Shown: positions 52,267 through 61,461, numbered from the stretch's first letter. The stretch: DNA of 64,000 bases from Aureispira anguillae (GCF_026000115.1 NZ_AP026867.1:4948001-5012000); one strand, 5' to 3'. The notes: a model not told the origin generated them from the letters alone. Made by a program: numbers and translations.

Positions 52267-52815
52267 TTAAGATTGTTTTACTAAATCGCGAACTGCTGCA
52301 AATGTCATAGCAACCATTGCTAACAACATCATAATATAACCAAACTTAATTAGTCCATCTGCCATTTGTAATCCAGAAGATTGAGTAACCCCTTCTTCAA
52401 ATATTACAGGTACAGAAACAGTTCTGTCTCCTATCATTTTGCTTTCTACTGGTAATAACAAGGGATCACTTTTAGCCAATTCAGCAGTCAAAGCACCATC
52501 TCCCATTGAGTAAGTGATAAAAAACAAAACGACAATTACGCCAAATCCAATCAATCCTTTAACAGAATCCTTAGGATTTTTGGCAACATAAATTAGTGAA
52601 AATACTGCTACCAAAAGGCAAGCAACAATAATTAGGGCATAAGTGGTATACAAACCAAAATCGAAACTGCCCATTTCATACAGCTCTTCTCTTCCAGGGT
52701 TAATCTCTGGATATCCTGCCAATATAATGACATAGGTTAGAATAGCAAGTACAGTACCTGTACCAAAGCCCACTGCTACCCCATACTTTTTGAGAAACTG
52801 ATATGCTCCAGTCAT
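52267..52815 (-). CDS. Membrane protein of the exbB-exbD operon
   Basis: 182 residues with four membrane helices (about 12-33, 50-72, 84-105 and 155-178) and short loops (YPEINPGREELYEMGSFD; ELAKSDPLLLPVESK in the periplasm). I do not recognise a family with a known function, but a protein of this type between exbB and exbD is common in Bacteroidota. It probably stabilises or regulates the complex. It begins 34 bases after the end of the exbB gene. Confidence 0.75.
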   Translation of the reverse strand: MTGAYQFLKKYGVAVGFGTGTVLAILTYVIILAGYPEINPGREELYEMGSFDFGLYTTYALIIVACLLVAVFSLIYVAKNPKDSVKGLIGFGVIVVLFFITYSMGDGALTAELAKSDPLLLPVESKMIGDRTVSVPVIFEEGVTQSSGLQMADGLIKFGYIMMLLAMVAMTFAAVRDLVKQS

Positions 52816-52849
52816 AATAGTTCTAGATTTATTAGTTAATCAAAAATAA

Positions 52850-53692
52850 TTATTCTCCTACTTTGTTAGTAGGTAATTGTCTGTTGTCAATCAAAATATC
52901 AACAAGACTGATTGTTGCATCTTCCATAGAATTTACCAAGCTATCTACTTTTGCAGTAATATAGTTGTAGAAAATTTGAAGAATAATCGCAGTAATCAAA
53001 CCAAATACCGTTGTCAAAAGTGCTACCTTAATACCACCTGCAACCATAGAAGGCTGAATATCTCCTGCTTTCTCAATAGCAGAGAAGGCATCAATCATAC
53101 CCAATACCGTTCCCATAAATCCTAACATCGGAGCCAATGCGATAAACAAGGCCAACCAAACAAGCCCTTTTTCTAATAATCCCATTTGTACACTACCGTT
53201 AGATACAATAGCTTTTTCAACAGCATCAATACCATCATCAACACGCTTAAGCCCTTCGCCCAATACCTCAGCAGTAGGACCAGGAGTAGCTTTACAGATG
53301 TTTTGAGCTTCAGCAATATTTCCATTAGAAATAGCACCTTCTAACTCAGCGACTAGTTTCTTAGTGTTAACAGTTGCCAAACTAAGTGTAATGATACGCT
53401 CAATAGCAATTGCCAAACCTAAAATAAGACAAATTAATACAATTGCCATAAATTGCCAACCACCGTCAATAAAGTTCTTTTTTACAACTTGGTGTAGTGA
53501 TTTCTCGATAACAGGCTCAGAAGTCACTTCTTGTTCTGGTGTTTCATTAACAACAGGTTCTGGCTCATCAGCTGGCTCATCAACTACTTGAGTAGTGTCA
53601 TCTACAGCTGGCTCATCTTGAGCTAAAAGAGTATTATTGTACGTGCATACACTTAGGAAAAGTGCGAAAAATAAAACGAAAACCTTTTTCAT
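52850..53692 (-). CDS. exbB: ExbB/TolQ/MotA-family proton channel protein
   Basis: The ATG at 53692 gives 280 residues and a clean signal-like helix; a TTG at 53725 would add eleven. After a signal peptide (about 1-24) is a P/E/T-rich periplasmic extension (residues about 25-65, DEPAVDDTTQVVDEPADEPEPV), an unusual addition relative to short ExbB proteins. The channel core has three helices (about 76-100, 175-200, 220-245) with GLVWLALFIALAPMLGFMGTVLGMIDAF and KVALLTTVFGLITAIILQIF. It pairs with ExbD. First gene of the operon, which is read exbB, 182-residue protein, exbD x3. Confidence 0.88.
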   Translation of the reverse strand: MKKVFVLFFALFLSVCTYNNTLLAQDEPAVDDTTQVVDEPADEPEPVVNETPEQEVTSEPVIEKSLHQVVKKNFIDGGWQFMAIVLICLILGLAIAIERIITLSLATVNTKKLVAELEGAISNGNIAEAQNICKATPGPTAEVLGEGLKRVDDGIDAVEKAIVSNGSVQMGLLEKGLVWLALFIALAPMLGFMGTVLGMIDAFSAIEKAGDIQPSMVAGGIKVALLTTVFGLITAIILQIFYNYITAKVDSLVNSMEDATISLVDILIDNRQLPTNKVGE

Positions 53693-53859
53693 AACGTAAA
53701 GATGGTTTGCGAAAGTTTTTAACAAAAATTAGATTAGTTTCTACTCTTAATTATATCCCTATAAAGTATTTAGAATATAACCTTTAATTTAAAGATCTTA
53801 TGGAACCATTGTACCCCAAAGAACGTTATCTTTAGTATACAGGTTGGTTATTTTAATAC

Positions 53860-53949
53860 TGGCGGAGAGAGCGGGATTCGAACCCGCGGTACCCGTCAAG
53901 GCACACACGCTTTCCAGGCGTGCCCGTTCAACCACTCTGGCACCTCTCC
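53860..53949 (-). tRNA. tRNA-Ser(GGA)
   Basis: The minus-strand sequence folds into a cloverleaf with a long variable arm: acceptor GGAGAGG/TCTCTCC, D-arm GCCAGAGTGGTTGAACGGG, anticodon stem-loop CACGC-CTGGAAA-GCGTG with anticodon GGA, T-arm GCGGGTTCGAATCCCGC. The 3' CCA is encoded (53860-53862). It reads UCC/UCU serine codons. The gene lies alone between the exbB operon and the SDR gene. Confidence 0.96.
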
Positions 53950-54344
53950 AAAAAACATATTCCTTCATTAAAGCTCTTTATCGAGTTTTGACATGAAGCA
54001 CAAAAATTGTAAATAAATAGGACAATACAAAATTTTCTTATGCTAATATCCTATAATTTTCAAAGTTCATTGGTATTTCCAATCAAACATATTATTTTAT
54101 ACCTTAATATGAAATAAGATATGGTATTCAAGGTATAAAAAATACAGAAACTTTCTACTATTATTGATAGAAAAAGAAATGGTAATTTTTGTTGGTATGG
54201 AATCTGTAGAGCTGAACAAACAAAAAATGTCCCATCTATATTCTTATAGCGTTCACTTTGTTGGGGAAAGTTGAACCAATGAATATAGTAATCGCTCTAT
54301 TTTAGGTTGGTTATTTAAGAAGATGCTTGCTTTTTTAATTTTGG
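53950..54344. other. AT-rich intergenic region
   Basis: About 395 bases with no credible gene; only short frames. The tRNA-Ser promoter must lie here; no consensus was identified. Confidence 0.35.
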
Positions 54345-54387
54345 TGTAAGGAAAAAAAGAAACGTTACTTTTATTTTTTTCCTTACA
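54345..54387 (-). terminator. Terminator of the SDR gene
   Basis: 54345-54358 (TGTAAGG-A7) pairs with 54374-54387 (T7-CCTTACA), 54 bases after the SDR stop on the minus strand. Confidence 0.65.
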
Positions 54388-54440
54388 TCAAAAACCCAGT
54401 CGTTTACAACTAATTATCAGCAAATTAAGACAAAATAAAA

Positions 54441-55262
54441 TTAAATAAAAAAATCAGGCATCAATTCTTTTTCCAAATTTACTGCATATTGATCTAAGTT
54501 AGAAATGCCCTCGGCTGCCAACACCTCATCATCTATAAAGAAATTTCCAGTACACTCTTTGCTATTTCTATTTAAAATATAAGCTGCTGAGTCAGCAATA
54601 ATTGCTGGCGTACGAGATTGTTCGGCAAGCTCTGCTCCACCCAACAAATTGCGTACAGCAGCAGTATCAATTGTCGTTCTTGGCCACAACGCATTCACGC
54701 CAATACCATAATCCTTAAATTCTTCTGCATGTCCCAAGACACACATACTCATTCCGTATTTTGCCATTGTATAAGCAACGTGATTCCCAAACCACTTAGG
54801 GTCCATATTTAAGGGGGGTGATAAATTGAGAATATGCGGATTATTGCCTTTTTTAAGGTGTGGTAAACATAACTTAGTAGTCATAAAGGTCCCTCTAGCA
54901 TTAACCGCATGCATCAAATCGTAACGTTTCATACTAACATGCTCTGTTGGAGATAAGTTAATAGCACTTGCATTGTTAATTAAAATATCAATCCCTCCAA
55001 AGGTATCCACTGCTTTGTCAATGGCTGCTTGCAAAATTTCTTCATGGCGAATATCAACGACCAATGGCAACGCTTTGCCACCAACTTCTTCTATTTCTTT
55101 TGCTGCCGTATAAATAGTTCCAGGCAATTTAGGGTGTGGTTCTGCTGTTTTTGCTGCAATAACAACATTTGCTCCTTCTGCGGCCAATTTAAGACCAATT
55201 GCTTTTCCGATTCCTCGACTAGCCCCTGTTATAAAAACTGTTTTTCCTGTAAATCGATTCAT
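54441..55262 (-). CDS. Short-chain dehydrogenase/reductase, HSDL2-like
   Basis: 273 residues with the SDR Rossmann fold: TGASRGIGKAIGLKLA cofactor turn, INNASAINL (NNAS), and YxxxK catalytic pair in YTMAKYGM; the usual Ser seems to be in ILNLSPPLNMD. The sequence (AAKTAEPHPKLPGTIYTAAKEIEEVGG and WPRTTIDTAAVRNLLGG) is close to the hydroxysteroid dehydrogenase-like protein 2 branch, also found in animals (peroxisomal/mitochondrial) and many bacteria. An NAD(P)H-dependent ketone/alcohol oxidoreductase is expected; the physiological substrate is unknown. No SCP2 domain follows, unlike animal HSDL2. Single gene. Confidence 0.88.
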   Translation of the reverse strand: MNRFTGKTVFITGASRGIGKAIGLKLAAEGANVVIAAKTAEPHPKLPGTIYTAAKEIEEVGGKALPLVVDIRHEEILQAAIDKAVDTFGGIDILINNASAINLSPTEHVSMKRYDLMHAVNARGTFMTTKLCLPHLKKGNNPHILNLSPPLNMDPKWFGNHVAYTMAKYGMSMCVLGHAEEFKDYGIGVNALWPRTTIDTAAVRNLLGGAELAEQSRTPAIIADSAAYILNRNSKECTGNFFIDDEVLAAEGISNLDQYAVNLEKELMPDFFI

Positions 55263-55394
55263 TGTATTAAGTCCTGTTTATTCTAAACAAAAATCATTCG
55301 CTCTTTCCTTACGCTCACCTTTAAATGTATAAATAAAATGGCACTTATTTATCGATATGATTTGACAATATTAGATCGTCTTTCTAAAAAAAAT

Positions 55395-55427
55395 AGCCTA
55401 ATTCCGCTAGAACAACAGAATTAGGCT
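55395..55427 (-). terminator. Terminator of the 967-residue surface-protein gene
   Basis: AGCCTAATTC (55395-55404) pairs with GAATTAGGCT (55418-55427), followed on the minus strand by an eight-T run. Confidence 0.82.
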
Positions 55428-55446
55428 GATTAATAGCACTTTAAAT

Positions 55447-58350
55447 TTATTGAGCTATAATTTTACCTGTGTTAATTAATTTTCCATCTCCTTCTAGTTG
55501 ATAAAAATAGACCCCTGTTTGGATGTTTCCTTTTAGCAATTCAATTTTATTGTCAAAATGTACTTGCGTGGTAGTCACTAAACGTCCAGTTACATCAAAT
55601 ACCCTTAACTTCAAGCATTCATATTCCTCCCCTTCTACTTGAATCGTCGTAACAGAAGAAAATGGATTTGGAAATACCTTAATGGCTACTGTTTCTTCAT
55701 AAATTTCACCAATTGATAAATTAATAGTGACAAAGTTTTCTCCTACGGTATGGGTAGTCGTATTGGTAAAAATAGGTGGATTAAAATCAAAATAAATCGC
55801 TGCCGTATTGTTAATAATACTTCCTATAGGGTTGTTTGTTGTTTGCTCAATTTCATAATGGAAAAATCCATGAGAAGCGGGTTCGTTGATATTACTATCT
55901 GGAAGCATTATATTATTAAAGGTAACTTCTAAGACACCCTGCCCAGACAAATTCCAAGTATAAGGATGACTACTTGCTCCCATTTGAATTGTTGCAGGAT
56001 CTAAAAAAGGAGAAATCGTATCTCTAACCACAACCACAAAAGCGGTGTCATTTCCTGTATTTTGAAAACGAATTCGATAATCTAATTTGGTGTAATCATA
56101 AATATGGTTTGCCGAACCATACCCTTCTGGCTGTGCTGCTTTATCGTTTGGATCATAAGCCGCAATCCCCATTTGACAATCTTGGGCAACAAACACACCT
56201 CCATTATCATTAGAAAACTGTGTGATAAAGCCCGTATTAAACGTGCCATTTGGCAAAGGGTTACAGCCTTCTATTGCAATGGTTGCCATGCTATCTCCCA
56301 ATAAAGGAGGAAAACCAGGTGCTTGTTTTACATCAATTCGGTAGGTTTTGCCTGGTAATGCTGGTTCTAAGATAAGCTCCGTCCCTCCATTTCCTAAAAC
56401 AGTCGTATTTCCCGTTCTAAACATTACATTGTCTTCATAAACATAATACTGGAGTGATTGAATCATGGGTGCTCCTACATTTTCCAACAAAAACTCAACG
56501 GTATCCACCAAGCAGGTTGCATCAACCTCTATAATCGGTCCATTCCAATAATTGGGAATACAAATAGAATCTGGGTAAATATGGGCTTGAGTACAAAAAG
56601 TTTGAGAAATTGGCAAAGAAATAGCAACGCTACTGTCAATAACAACTTGCATTCTAAAACTACCACAATCATTCATAGCAACGTTACCAATATTAAAGGT
56701 ATAAGTATTTCCTACTTGACTAGCGATTGGAATTGTAGTACTTAATACGTTCAGATTGGGGTCCAATTCTACCTCTACTGTCCCATTGATAGCATCTACG
56801 GTTCCATTATTACAATAAGAAATTGTGTAAGCACTTCCTCCCCCAGTTGCTCGAATAAATGGTGCGCCTATATCGACAGTCATTATTGGGCACTCAAATA
56901 ATGTTTGCAAACCAAAATTTACAACATTGGTCGTATGCAGCGCATTGGTACTTACAGTCATACTAGGGGGGCAGCTCCCCCAATAAAGAGATGGCAAAAC
57001 TGCTGAAACGGTATAGGTTCCAGAATCTACTAGCATCGAATAATTCCCTAAAGAATCCGTCATGGCAATAAAATTCAAATTTCCAATAGCCTGAACTTTA
57101 ATGCCTTTCATCCCTTCCTCTAGCCCATTTTTACTACAGTCTAAATTTAAGTCTCTATAAATATTTCCTACAATGGTATCTAGATAAATTTTTCCAAGTG
57201 TACCGTCAATGAAAATACGAATAGAATCTACCCCATTCGATTTTGCAAGGTAAACGGCCTTAGATCCTACATGCATACCACGTTGAGCAACATTGAGTCG
57301 AAGTGGGTTTAGGTAATTTCCCTGATAATCGTATACATTTTGCCCACAGACAATATTTCCATTATCTAAAACGCCTAAACGGGGAGGAAGTCCCACATGC
57401 GAAGCGATTGGTTTCATCCAAATAGGATCTCCATCCGAATCCAGTTTTAACAAAAAATTCCCTTGTGCATTCTCTCCTACCATAACAAAACCACCATCGC
57501 CTGTTTCTGCAATTCCATAAGTAATTGCATCGCCTACGATAGGAATATAGTTTTGGTATTTAAATGTTTCGATTTGTCCAAAGCTATCGACTACACAGAA
57601 CGCCATATTATAGACTGGAGTGGTTCCCCCACTTCCTAACCATCTTTCAAAGTTAACAATGGATGCTATTCTTCCATCGTTCAACAATACTTTTGAGTCT
57701 TTGAAATACCAGGATAAATAGTTTGTTGCTCTATTAAATGTATTTCCATAACTCCCACCAGTTGGATAAGTCACCGCCAAAGTATCAATAAGAGAACCGA
57801 TCATCCCCCCTGATGAAGTAGTATATTGATGGACTTTATTGCTTAATACTAAGTTTGAATTGACATCTAATTCATCATAAATATAGCTTAGATGTACTTT
57901 ATTATTTTTCTCATAATAGATAGAAGTACTTATATTTTTATAAACCCCTTGTAAAGAATCTACAATCTCATACTCTATATTTCCTAATGAGTCAAATTTT
58001 GTTAAAAAAAAGTCCCCTACTAATCCCATACTAGAGGAACTATACGCTCTTGTTTGGGCAATAAAACCACCATCATTCGTAGGTTCTGGATCTCCTATAA
58101 GATGTTTATTCACAAACATTTTACGCCAGACCAAATCTCCAATAGAATCTACTTTTAATAAAAATCCTCTTGCATTTGTTTCAAAGCCAGCTACAATAAA
58201 ACTGCCATCAGCCACTAGATTACATCCAGAAACATTGGGGGCATCCAATGCGCCTGGGATTTCGTACGTTCTGTCAATAATTTGCCCATAGGTATTTCCA
58301 TACCCCCAAATAACGAGTAATAGTATCTTAATTAATTGTATTGTTTTCAT
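55447..58350 (-). CDS. Surface protein with SdrD-like and DUF7619-like domains and T9SS sorting domain
   Basis: 967 residues with a signal peptide (to about YGNTYGQ, residue 23). Residues about 25-385 are propeller-like repeats (DGGFIAQTRAYS, GDGGFVMVGENAQGNFLLKLDSDGDPIW). About 391-470 is an SdrD B-type Ig-like domain (GNIYRDLNLDCSKNGLEEGMKGIKV), usually calcium stabilised. About 735-865 matches the DUF7619-type domain frequent before sorting domains (NDKAAQPEGYGSANHIYDYTKLDYRIRFQNTGNDTAFVVVVRDTI). The end (from KVFPNPFSSVTTIQV) is a T9SS type A sorting domain. It is exported and displayed at the surface. A good promoter lies just upstream. Confidence 0.88.
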   Translation of the reverse strand: MKTIQLIKILLLVIWGYGNTYGQIIDRTYEIPGALDAPNVSGCNLVADGSFIVAGFETNARGFLLKVDSIGDLVWRKMFVNKHLIGDPEPTNDGGFIAQTRAYSSSSMGLVGDFFLTKFDSLGNIEYEIVDSLQGVYKNISTSIYYEKNNKVHLSYIYDELDVNSNLVLSNKVHQYTTSSGGMIGSLIDTLAVTYPTGGSYGNTFNRATNYLSWYFKDSKVLLNDGRIASIVNFERWLGSGGTTPVYNMAFCVVDSFGQIETFKYQNYIPIVGDAITYGIAETGDGGFVMVGENAQGNFLLKLDSDGDPIWMKPIASHVGLPPRLGVLDNGNIVCGQNVYDYQGNYLNPLRLNVAQRGMHVGSKAVYLAKSNGVDSIRIFIDGTLGKIYLDTIVGNIYRDLNLDCSKNGLEEGMKGIKVQAIGNLNFIAMTDSLGNYSMLVDSGTYTVSAVLPSLYWGSCPPSMTVSTNALHTTNVVNFGLQTLFECPIMTVDIGAPFIRATGGGSAYTISYCNNGTVDAINGTVEVELDPNLNVLSTTIPIASQVGNTYTFNIGNVAMNDCGSFRMQVVIDSSVAISLPISQTFCTQAHIYPDSICIPNYWNGPIIEVDATCLVDTVEFLLENVGAPMIQSLQYYVYEDNVMFRTGNTTVLGNGGTELILEPALPGKTYRIDVKQAPGFPPLLGDSMATIAIEGCNPLPNGTFNTGFITQFSNDNGGVFVAQDCQMGIAAYDPNDKAAQPEGYGSANHIYDYTKLDYRIRFQNTGNDTAFVVVVRDTISPFLDPATIQMGASSHPYTWNLSGQGVLEVTFNNIMLPDSNINEPASHGFFHYEIEQTTNNPIGSIINNTAAIYFDFNPPIFTNTTTHTVGENFVTINLSIGEIYEETVAIKVFPNPFSSVTTIQVEGEEYECLKLRVFDVTGRLVTTTQVHFDNKIELLKGNIQTGVYFYQLEGDGKLINTGKIIAQ

Positions 58351-58400
58351 CTTTTATGGTTATTAGTTTTCAATAGGGCATATCCCTCAATTATTTTCCT

Positions 58401-58431
58401 CAAATGTATCACCTATAAATTGCGCCGCCAA
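58401..58431 (-). promoter_or_regulatory. Promoter of the 967-residue surface-protein gene
   Basis: On the minus strand a TTG (58429-58431) is followed after 20 bases by TACATTTG (58401-58408), a full TAnnTTTG match. The start codon lies 51 bases downstream. Confidence 0.55.
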
Positions 58432-58480
58432 CTACATTTTCTTATATTTATCGAATTTTAACCCTCAGTTTTCCCTTAAA

Positions 58481-59881
58481 ATGATCCATAGTAAATTTAT
58501 CAGATTATATCAAACCTTAAGCGCCTCCGAACATAGGTTACTCAAACAATGGGTTCTATCCCCTATTCACAATCAACGAAAATCTGTTGTTCAATTATTT
58601 GATTTTATTTACTCTAGGTCTAATTTAACAGCGATAACTTTACAAAAAGAGCGAGCCTTTTCTTATATCTTCCCTAAGGAAACCTACGACATGTATAAAA
58701 TCAATCATGTTATTTCCTATGCCTACAAAGTACTTGAAGAATTTATCGAATATTTAGAATCAGTTTCATCCAAAAAAAACCGACAAAAAAATAAGATTAG
58801 TGCTTATTCAAAGCGAAATTCAATTGCTAATGCAAAAAAAATTGTCAAAAAAAGCAAACAGGATCTCCTGCAAGACAAACATAGAGGCAGTGCCTTCTAT
58901 CTTCATGCTTACGAATTGGAAGTCCACCAATTCAACTTAGAAGGCACCCATAATCGCATTCAAGAGAACAACTTGCCGAACCTATTTAGCAACCTATCTA
59001 ATTTTTTTATTCTATCAACCTTGCGATATGCTTACATTGCAGCTTCTCATAGTAATGTTTATAAAGTTGCCTACGAAATTCCGATGTTGTCCAGTGTTTT
59101 GGAGCAAGCTCAGCAAGAAAATAGTGTTCCCGTTATCCAACTCTATTATTTTGCCTATATGGCTTTGACGCACTTAAAAGAAGAATGTTACTATTTGTCC
59201 TTAAAGAAGTGTTGGGAAAAGCATGGAGTTTTATTGCAGAGAAACGAACGCCAAGAAATTTTGCTAATTATAATTAACTATGCGATTAAGCAAGCCCATT
59301 CAGGAAACTTATCTTATATCAAAGAAGCCTTTCAATGGTACCAAGTTGGATTGAGGACAGAGTTATTAGTAAGCAATGGGCAGCTCAGCCAATTTGCTTA
59401 TAAAAATATTGTGGCTTTAGGATTAAAATTAAAAGCATTTGATTGGATAAAAACGTTTATAAAACAATACACCAGCTACCTACCTAAAGGGATACAACTC
59501 AGCTATGAAAACTATGTCTTGGCAAAATATTTTTTTGAAAAAAACAAATACGATGCTTGCTTAAGCTTATTAACGAAAGTAGAATACGATGATTTGTTTA
59601 TGAATATTGATGCAAAGATGATGTTATTAAAAATTTATTATAAAAATAAAAGCTGGGATGCATTGGAGGCACTCATACAAAGCTTTAAAGTTTTTTTGCA
59701 GCGCAAAGAAGTTATGAGTTACCACAAACACAATTATTTAAATATACTTTCTTTGGTAAAAAAGATAATTTTACGACCGTCTTTTGACCAATCAGCAAAA
59801 GAAAAGTTATATTATGAGATAGAATCAATGGAACCATTGACTGAAAAACAATGGTTATTAGATCAACTCAATGAATCTTAA
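58481..59881 (+). CDS. Hypothetical all-helical protein
   Basis: 466 residues, no signal peptide or membrane helix. It is built of amphipathic helices with repeated patterns typical of TPR/alpha-solenoid folds (EHRLLKQWVLSPIHNQRKSVVQLFDFIY; FFILSTLRYAYIAASHSN; NYVLAKYFFEKNKYDACLSLLTKVEY; LKIYYKNKSWDALEALIQSFKVFLQ). An N-terminal domain (about 1-130) with a KKNRQKNK segment may bind nucleic acid. It starts 131 bases from the divergent surface-protein gene and 29 bases ahead of the DUF4230 gene, likely an operon with it. The family appears restricted to this phylum; function unknown. Confidence 0.7.
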   Translation: MIHSKFIRLYQTLSASEHRLLKQWVLSPIHNQRKSVVQLFDFIYSRSNLTAITLQKERAFSYIFPKETYDMYKINHVISYAYKVLEEFIEYLESVSSKKNRQKNKISAYSKRNSIANAKKIVKKSKQDLLQDKHRGSAFYLHAYELEVHQFNLEGTHNRIQENNLPNLFSNLSNFFILSTLRYAYIAASHSNVYKVAYEIPMLSSVLEQAQQENSVPVIQLYYFAYMALTHLKEECYYLSLKKCWEKHGVLLQRNERQEILLIIINYAIKQAHSGNLSYIKEAFQWYQVGLRTELLVSNGQLSQFAYKNIVALGLKLKAFDWIKTFIKQYTSYLPKGIQLSYENYVLAKYFFEKNKYDACLSLLTKVEYDDLFMNIDAKMMLLKIYYKNKSWDALEALIQSFKVFLQRKEVMSYHKHNYLNILSLVKKIILRPSFDQSAKEKLYYEIESMEPLTEKQWLLDQLNES

Positions 59882-59910
59882 TCAGCAATTAACCAAAACC
59901 ATTATCTTAC

Positions 59911-60597
59911 ATGAAACTAATTGACTCTTTTGGCTTTTTCCTTTTTGGTGCTATTGTTGGTGCCATTTTATACGCTCATTATTTTGGGAAACCAGCATCG
60001 ACAAAAGACCCAATGCCAGACATCAATCAACACATCTTATTGGAACGGGTAAAAAAGGTTGCCAAATTAATTACGGTTGAGGGGGAATTTTCAAATATTC
60101 ATCAATACAATGATTCCTATTGGTCAGATATTTCCATCTTACGCAAAAAAGCCATCATCAAAGTCAATGCACGGGTATCGGTAGGTTATGACCTAAAAAA
60201 GGCTCAATTTGAGGTAGACAATGAAAATAAAATACTAAGAGTCAAAAATTTACCTGATCCAGAAATTTTATCCATCGATCACGACCTAAAATATTATGAC
60301 ATTCAAGAAGGCATGTTCAATTCTTTTACAGAAGAAGAACTCACTAGTATTGGAGCCGTTGCTAAGAAAAAACTAGAAAAAACTGCTTCGGAGGGTCCTT
60401 TGATGGAACAAGCCAAGGAAGAAGGCATAGAGAGCTTAGAAATCATCAAATTATTGGTCGAACAAGCTGGCTGGCGGTTTGAAGTACAAAACAACATTGT
60501 TGAGCCAAGCCCTAACCCTCAAACAGTCAAAAAGTTGCCTGATTCTATCCATATCGCCTTGCCTGATGATACCAACCAAGATACACTGCCCAATTAA
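59911..60597 (+). CDS. DUF4230 family protein with N-terminal anchor
   Basis: 228 residues. A hydrophobic N-terminal helix (about 5-24, SFGFFLFGAIVGAILYAHYF) is followed by the DUF4230 core: ITVEGEFSNIHQYND, ARVSVGYDLKKAQFEVDNENKILRVKNLPDPEILSID, a helical EEELTSIGAVAKKKLEKTA, and LEIIKLLVEQAGWRFEV. The family is widespread in bacteria without a defined role; it is anchored to the membrane with its core outside the cytosol. A C-terminal proline-rich tail follows. The stop codon lies within the hairpin that ends the transcript. Confidence 0.85.
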   Translation: MKLIDSFGFFLFGAIVGAILYAHYFGKPASTKDPMPDINQHILLERVKKVAKLITVEGEFSNIHQYNDSYWSDISILRKKAIIKVNARVSVGYDLKKAQFEVDNENKILRVKNLPDPEILSIDHDLKYYDIQEGMFNSFTEEELTSIGAVAKKKLEKTASEGPLMEQAKEEGIESLEIIKLLVEQAGWRFEVQNNIVEPSPNPQTVKKLPDSIHIALPDDTNQDTLPN

Positions 60598-60611
60598 TTG
60601 GGTGTTTTTTT
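60589..60611 (+). terminator. Terminator overlapping the stop of the DUF4230 gene
   Basis: CCCAATTAATTGGG (60589-60602) with flanking CA/TG pairs is followed by seven T residues. The TAA stop codon lies inside the stem, so translation finishes within the terminator. Confidence 0.75.
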
Positions 60612-60750
60612 ATCAAAAAACGATTGACTGTTCGTTCTATCATTTTAGTTTTTAGGGGAAAGCGTATGTTTTTTAATTTTATCGCCGTATTTTTGTAGCT
60701 CAACCTTATACACTATAAAAAAACACACAAAACATCAAAAAAAATCAATC

Positions 60751-61173
60751 ATGGACAAGCAACTCAAAAAGTTGGTGGATGAAGAAGGAAATTTAATTAG
60801 CCCTATCTTACCAGAAGATGTAAAAAATTATCTTATCGATATTGATGGTACGATTACAGAAGATGTTCCAAATGAAGAACCAGAACGTATGGGAACTTGT
60901 GAACCATTCCCTGATGCTTTGGAAACCTTAAACAAATGGTACGATGAAGGGCATCGTATTTGCTTTTTTACTTCTAGAACGGAAGCCCACCGTGACGTTA
61001 CAGAAATGTGGCTCAAAAAACATGGCTTCAAGTATCACAGTTTATTAATGGGCAAGCCTAGAGGTGGAAATTATCACTGGATTGATAACCACATGGTAAG
61101 AGCAACCCGTTTTAAAGGCAAGTTCACAGACTTGATACTTAAAGAAAAAACAATCGAAGTATTTAAAGATTAG
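60751..61173 (+). CDS. HAD-superfamily phosphatase-like protein
   Basis: 140 residues. Catalytic DIDGT (nucleophile Asp in YLIDIDGTITED) starts the fold, followed by the second HAD motif FFTSR and a WIDNHMVRAT segment near the C-terminus, with a K in MGKPRGGNYHW. The cap is minimal, so the substrate is probably a small phosphorylated molecule or a macromolecule. The length and motif spacing resemble the small HAD proteins sometimes labelled as phosphoheptose isomerase, which this is not. A single gene ahead of rpmH with no obvious functional link. Confidence 0.82.
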   Translation: MDKQLKKLVDEEGNLISPILPEDVKNYLIDIDGTITEDVPNEEPERMGTCEPFPDALETLNKWYDEGHRICFFTSRTEAHRDVTEMWLKKHGFKYHSLLMGKPRGGNYHWIDNHMVRATRFKGKFTDLILKEKTIEVFKD

Positions 61174-61181
61174 TAACAAAA

Positions 61182-61212
61182 TTTGTTTTGCAATTTTTTA
61201 TTTTTATCTTTG
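61182..61212 (+). promoter_or_regulatory. rpmH promoter, primary-sigma type of Bacteroidota
   Basis: TTTG (61182-61185), a 19-base spacer and TATCTTTG (61205-61212) match the TTTG-N19-TAnnTTTG consensus exactly, 46 bases before the rpmH start codon. Confidence 0.78.
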
Positions 61213-61257
61213 TACCCGCTTTTGAAACTAGACAATAATATAAAATAGAATAGAATA

Positions 61258-61416
61258 ATGAAACGTACATTTCAACCTTCCAATCGTAAGCGTAAAAATA
61301 AACACGGATTTCGTGAACGCATGAGCAGCAAAAATGGTCGTAAGACATTGGCTAACCGTCGCAAAAAAGGACGTAAGCAATTGACTGTTTCTGACGAAAA
61401 GCGTGGTCTAAAATAA
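61258..61416 (+). CDS. rpmH: 50S ribosomal protein L34
   Basis: 52 residues, ATG at 61258 and TAA at 61414-61416. The sequence begins [20 protein letters not shown], the classic L34 start, followed by [20 protein letters not shown] and a short tail ([12 protein letters not shown]). This basic protein binds 23S rRNA in the large subunit. The tail beyond the conserved RRRKGR end is a little longer than in many bacteria. A perfect primary-sigma promoter and a strong terminator make it monocistronic; rnpA is not adjacent. Confidence 0.97.
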   Translation: MKRTFQPSNRKRKNKHGFRERMSSKNGRKTLANRRKKGRKQLTVSDEKRGLK

Positions 61417-61461
61417 TCGCATCAATACTTTATAAAATAAGTATTTGGTACAAAAAAAAAT

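Noticed and set aside
60751-61173. Phosphoheptose isomerase
   Set aside because: The DIDGT nucleophile and FFTSR motifs define a HAD phosphatase fold; no SIS isomerase domain is present.
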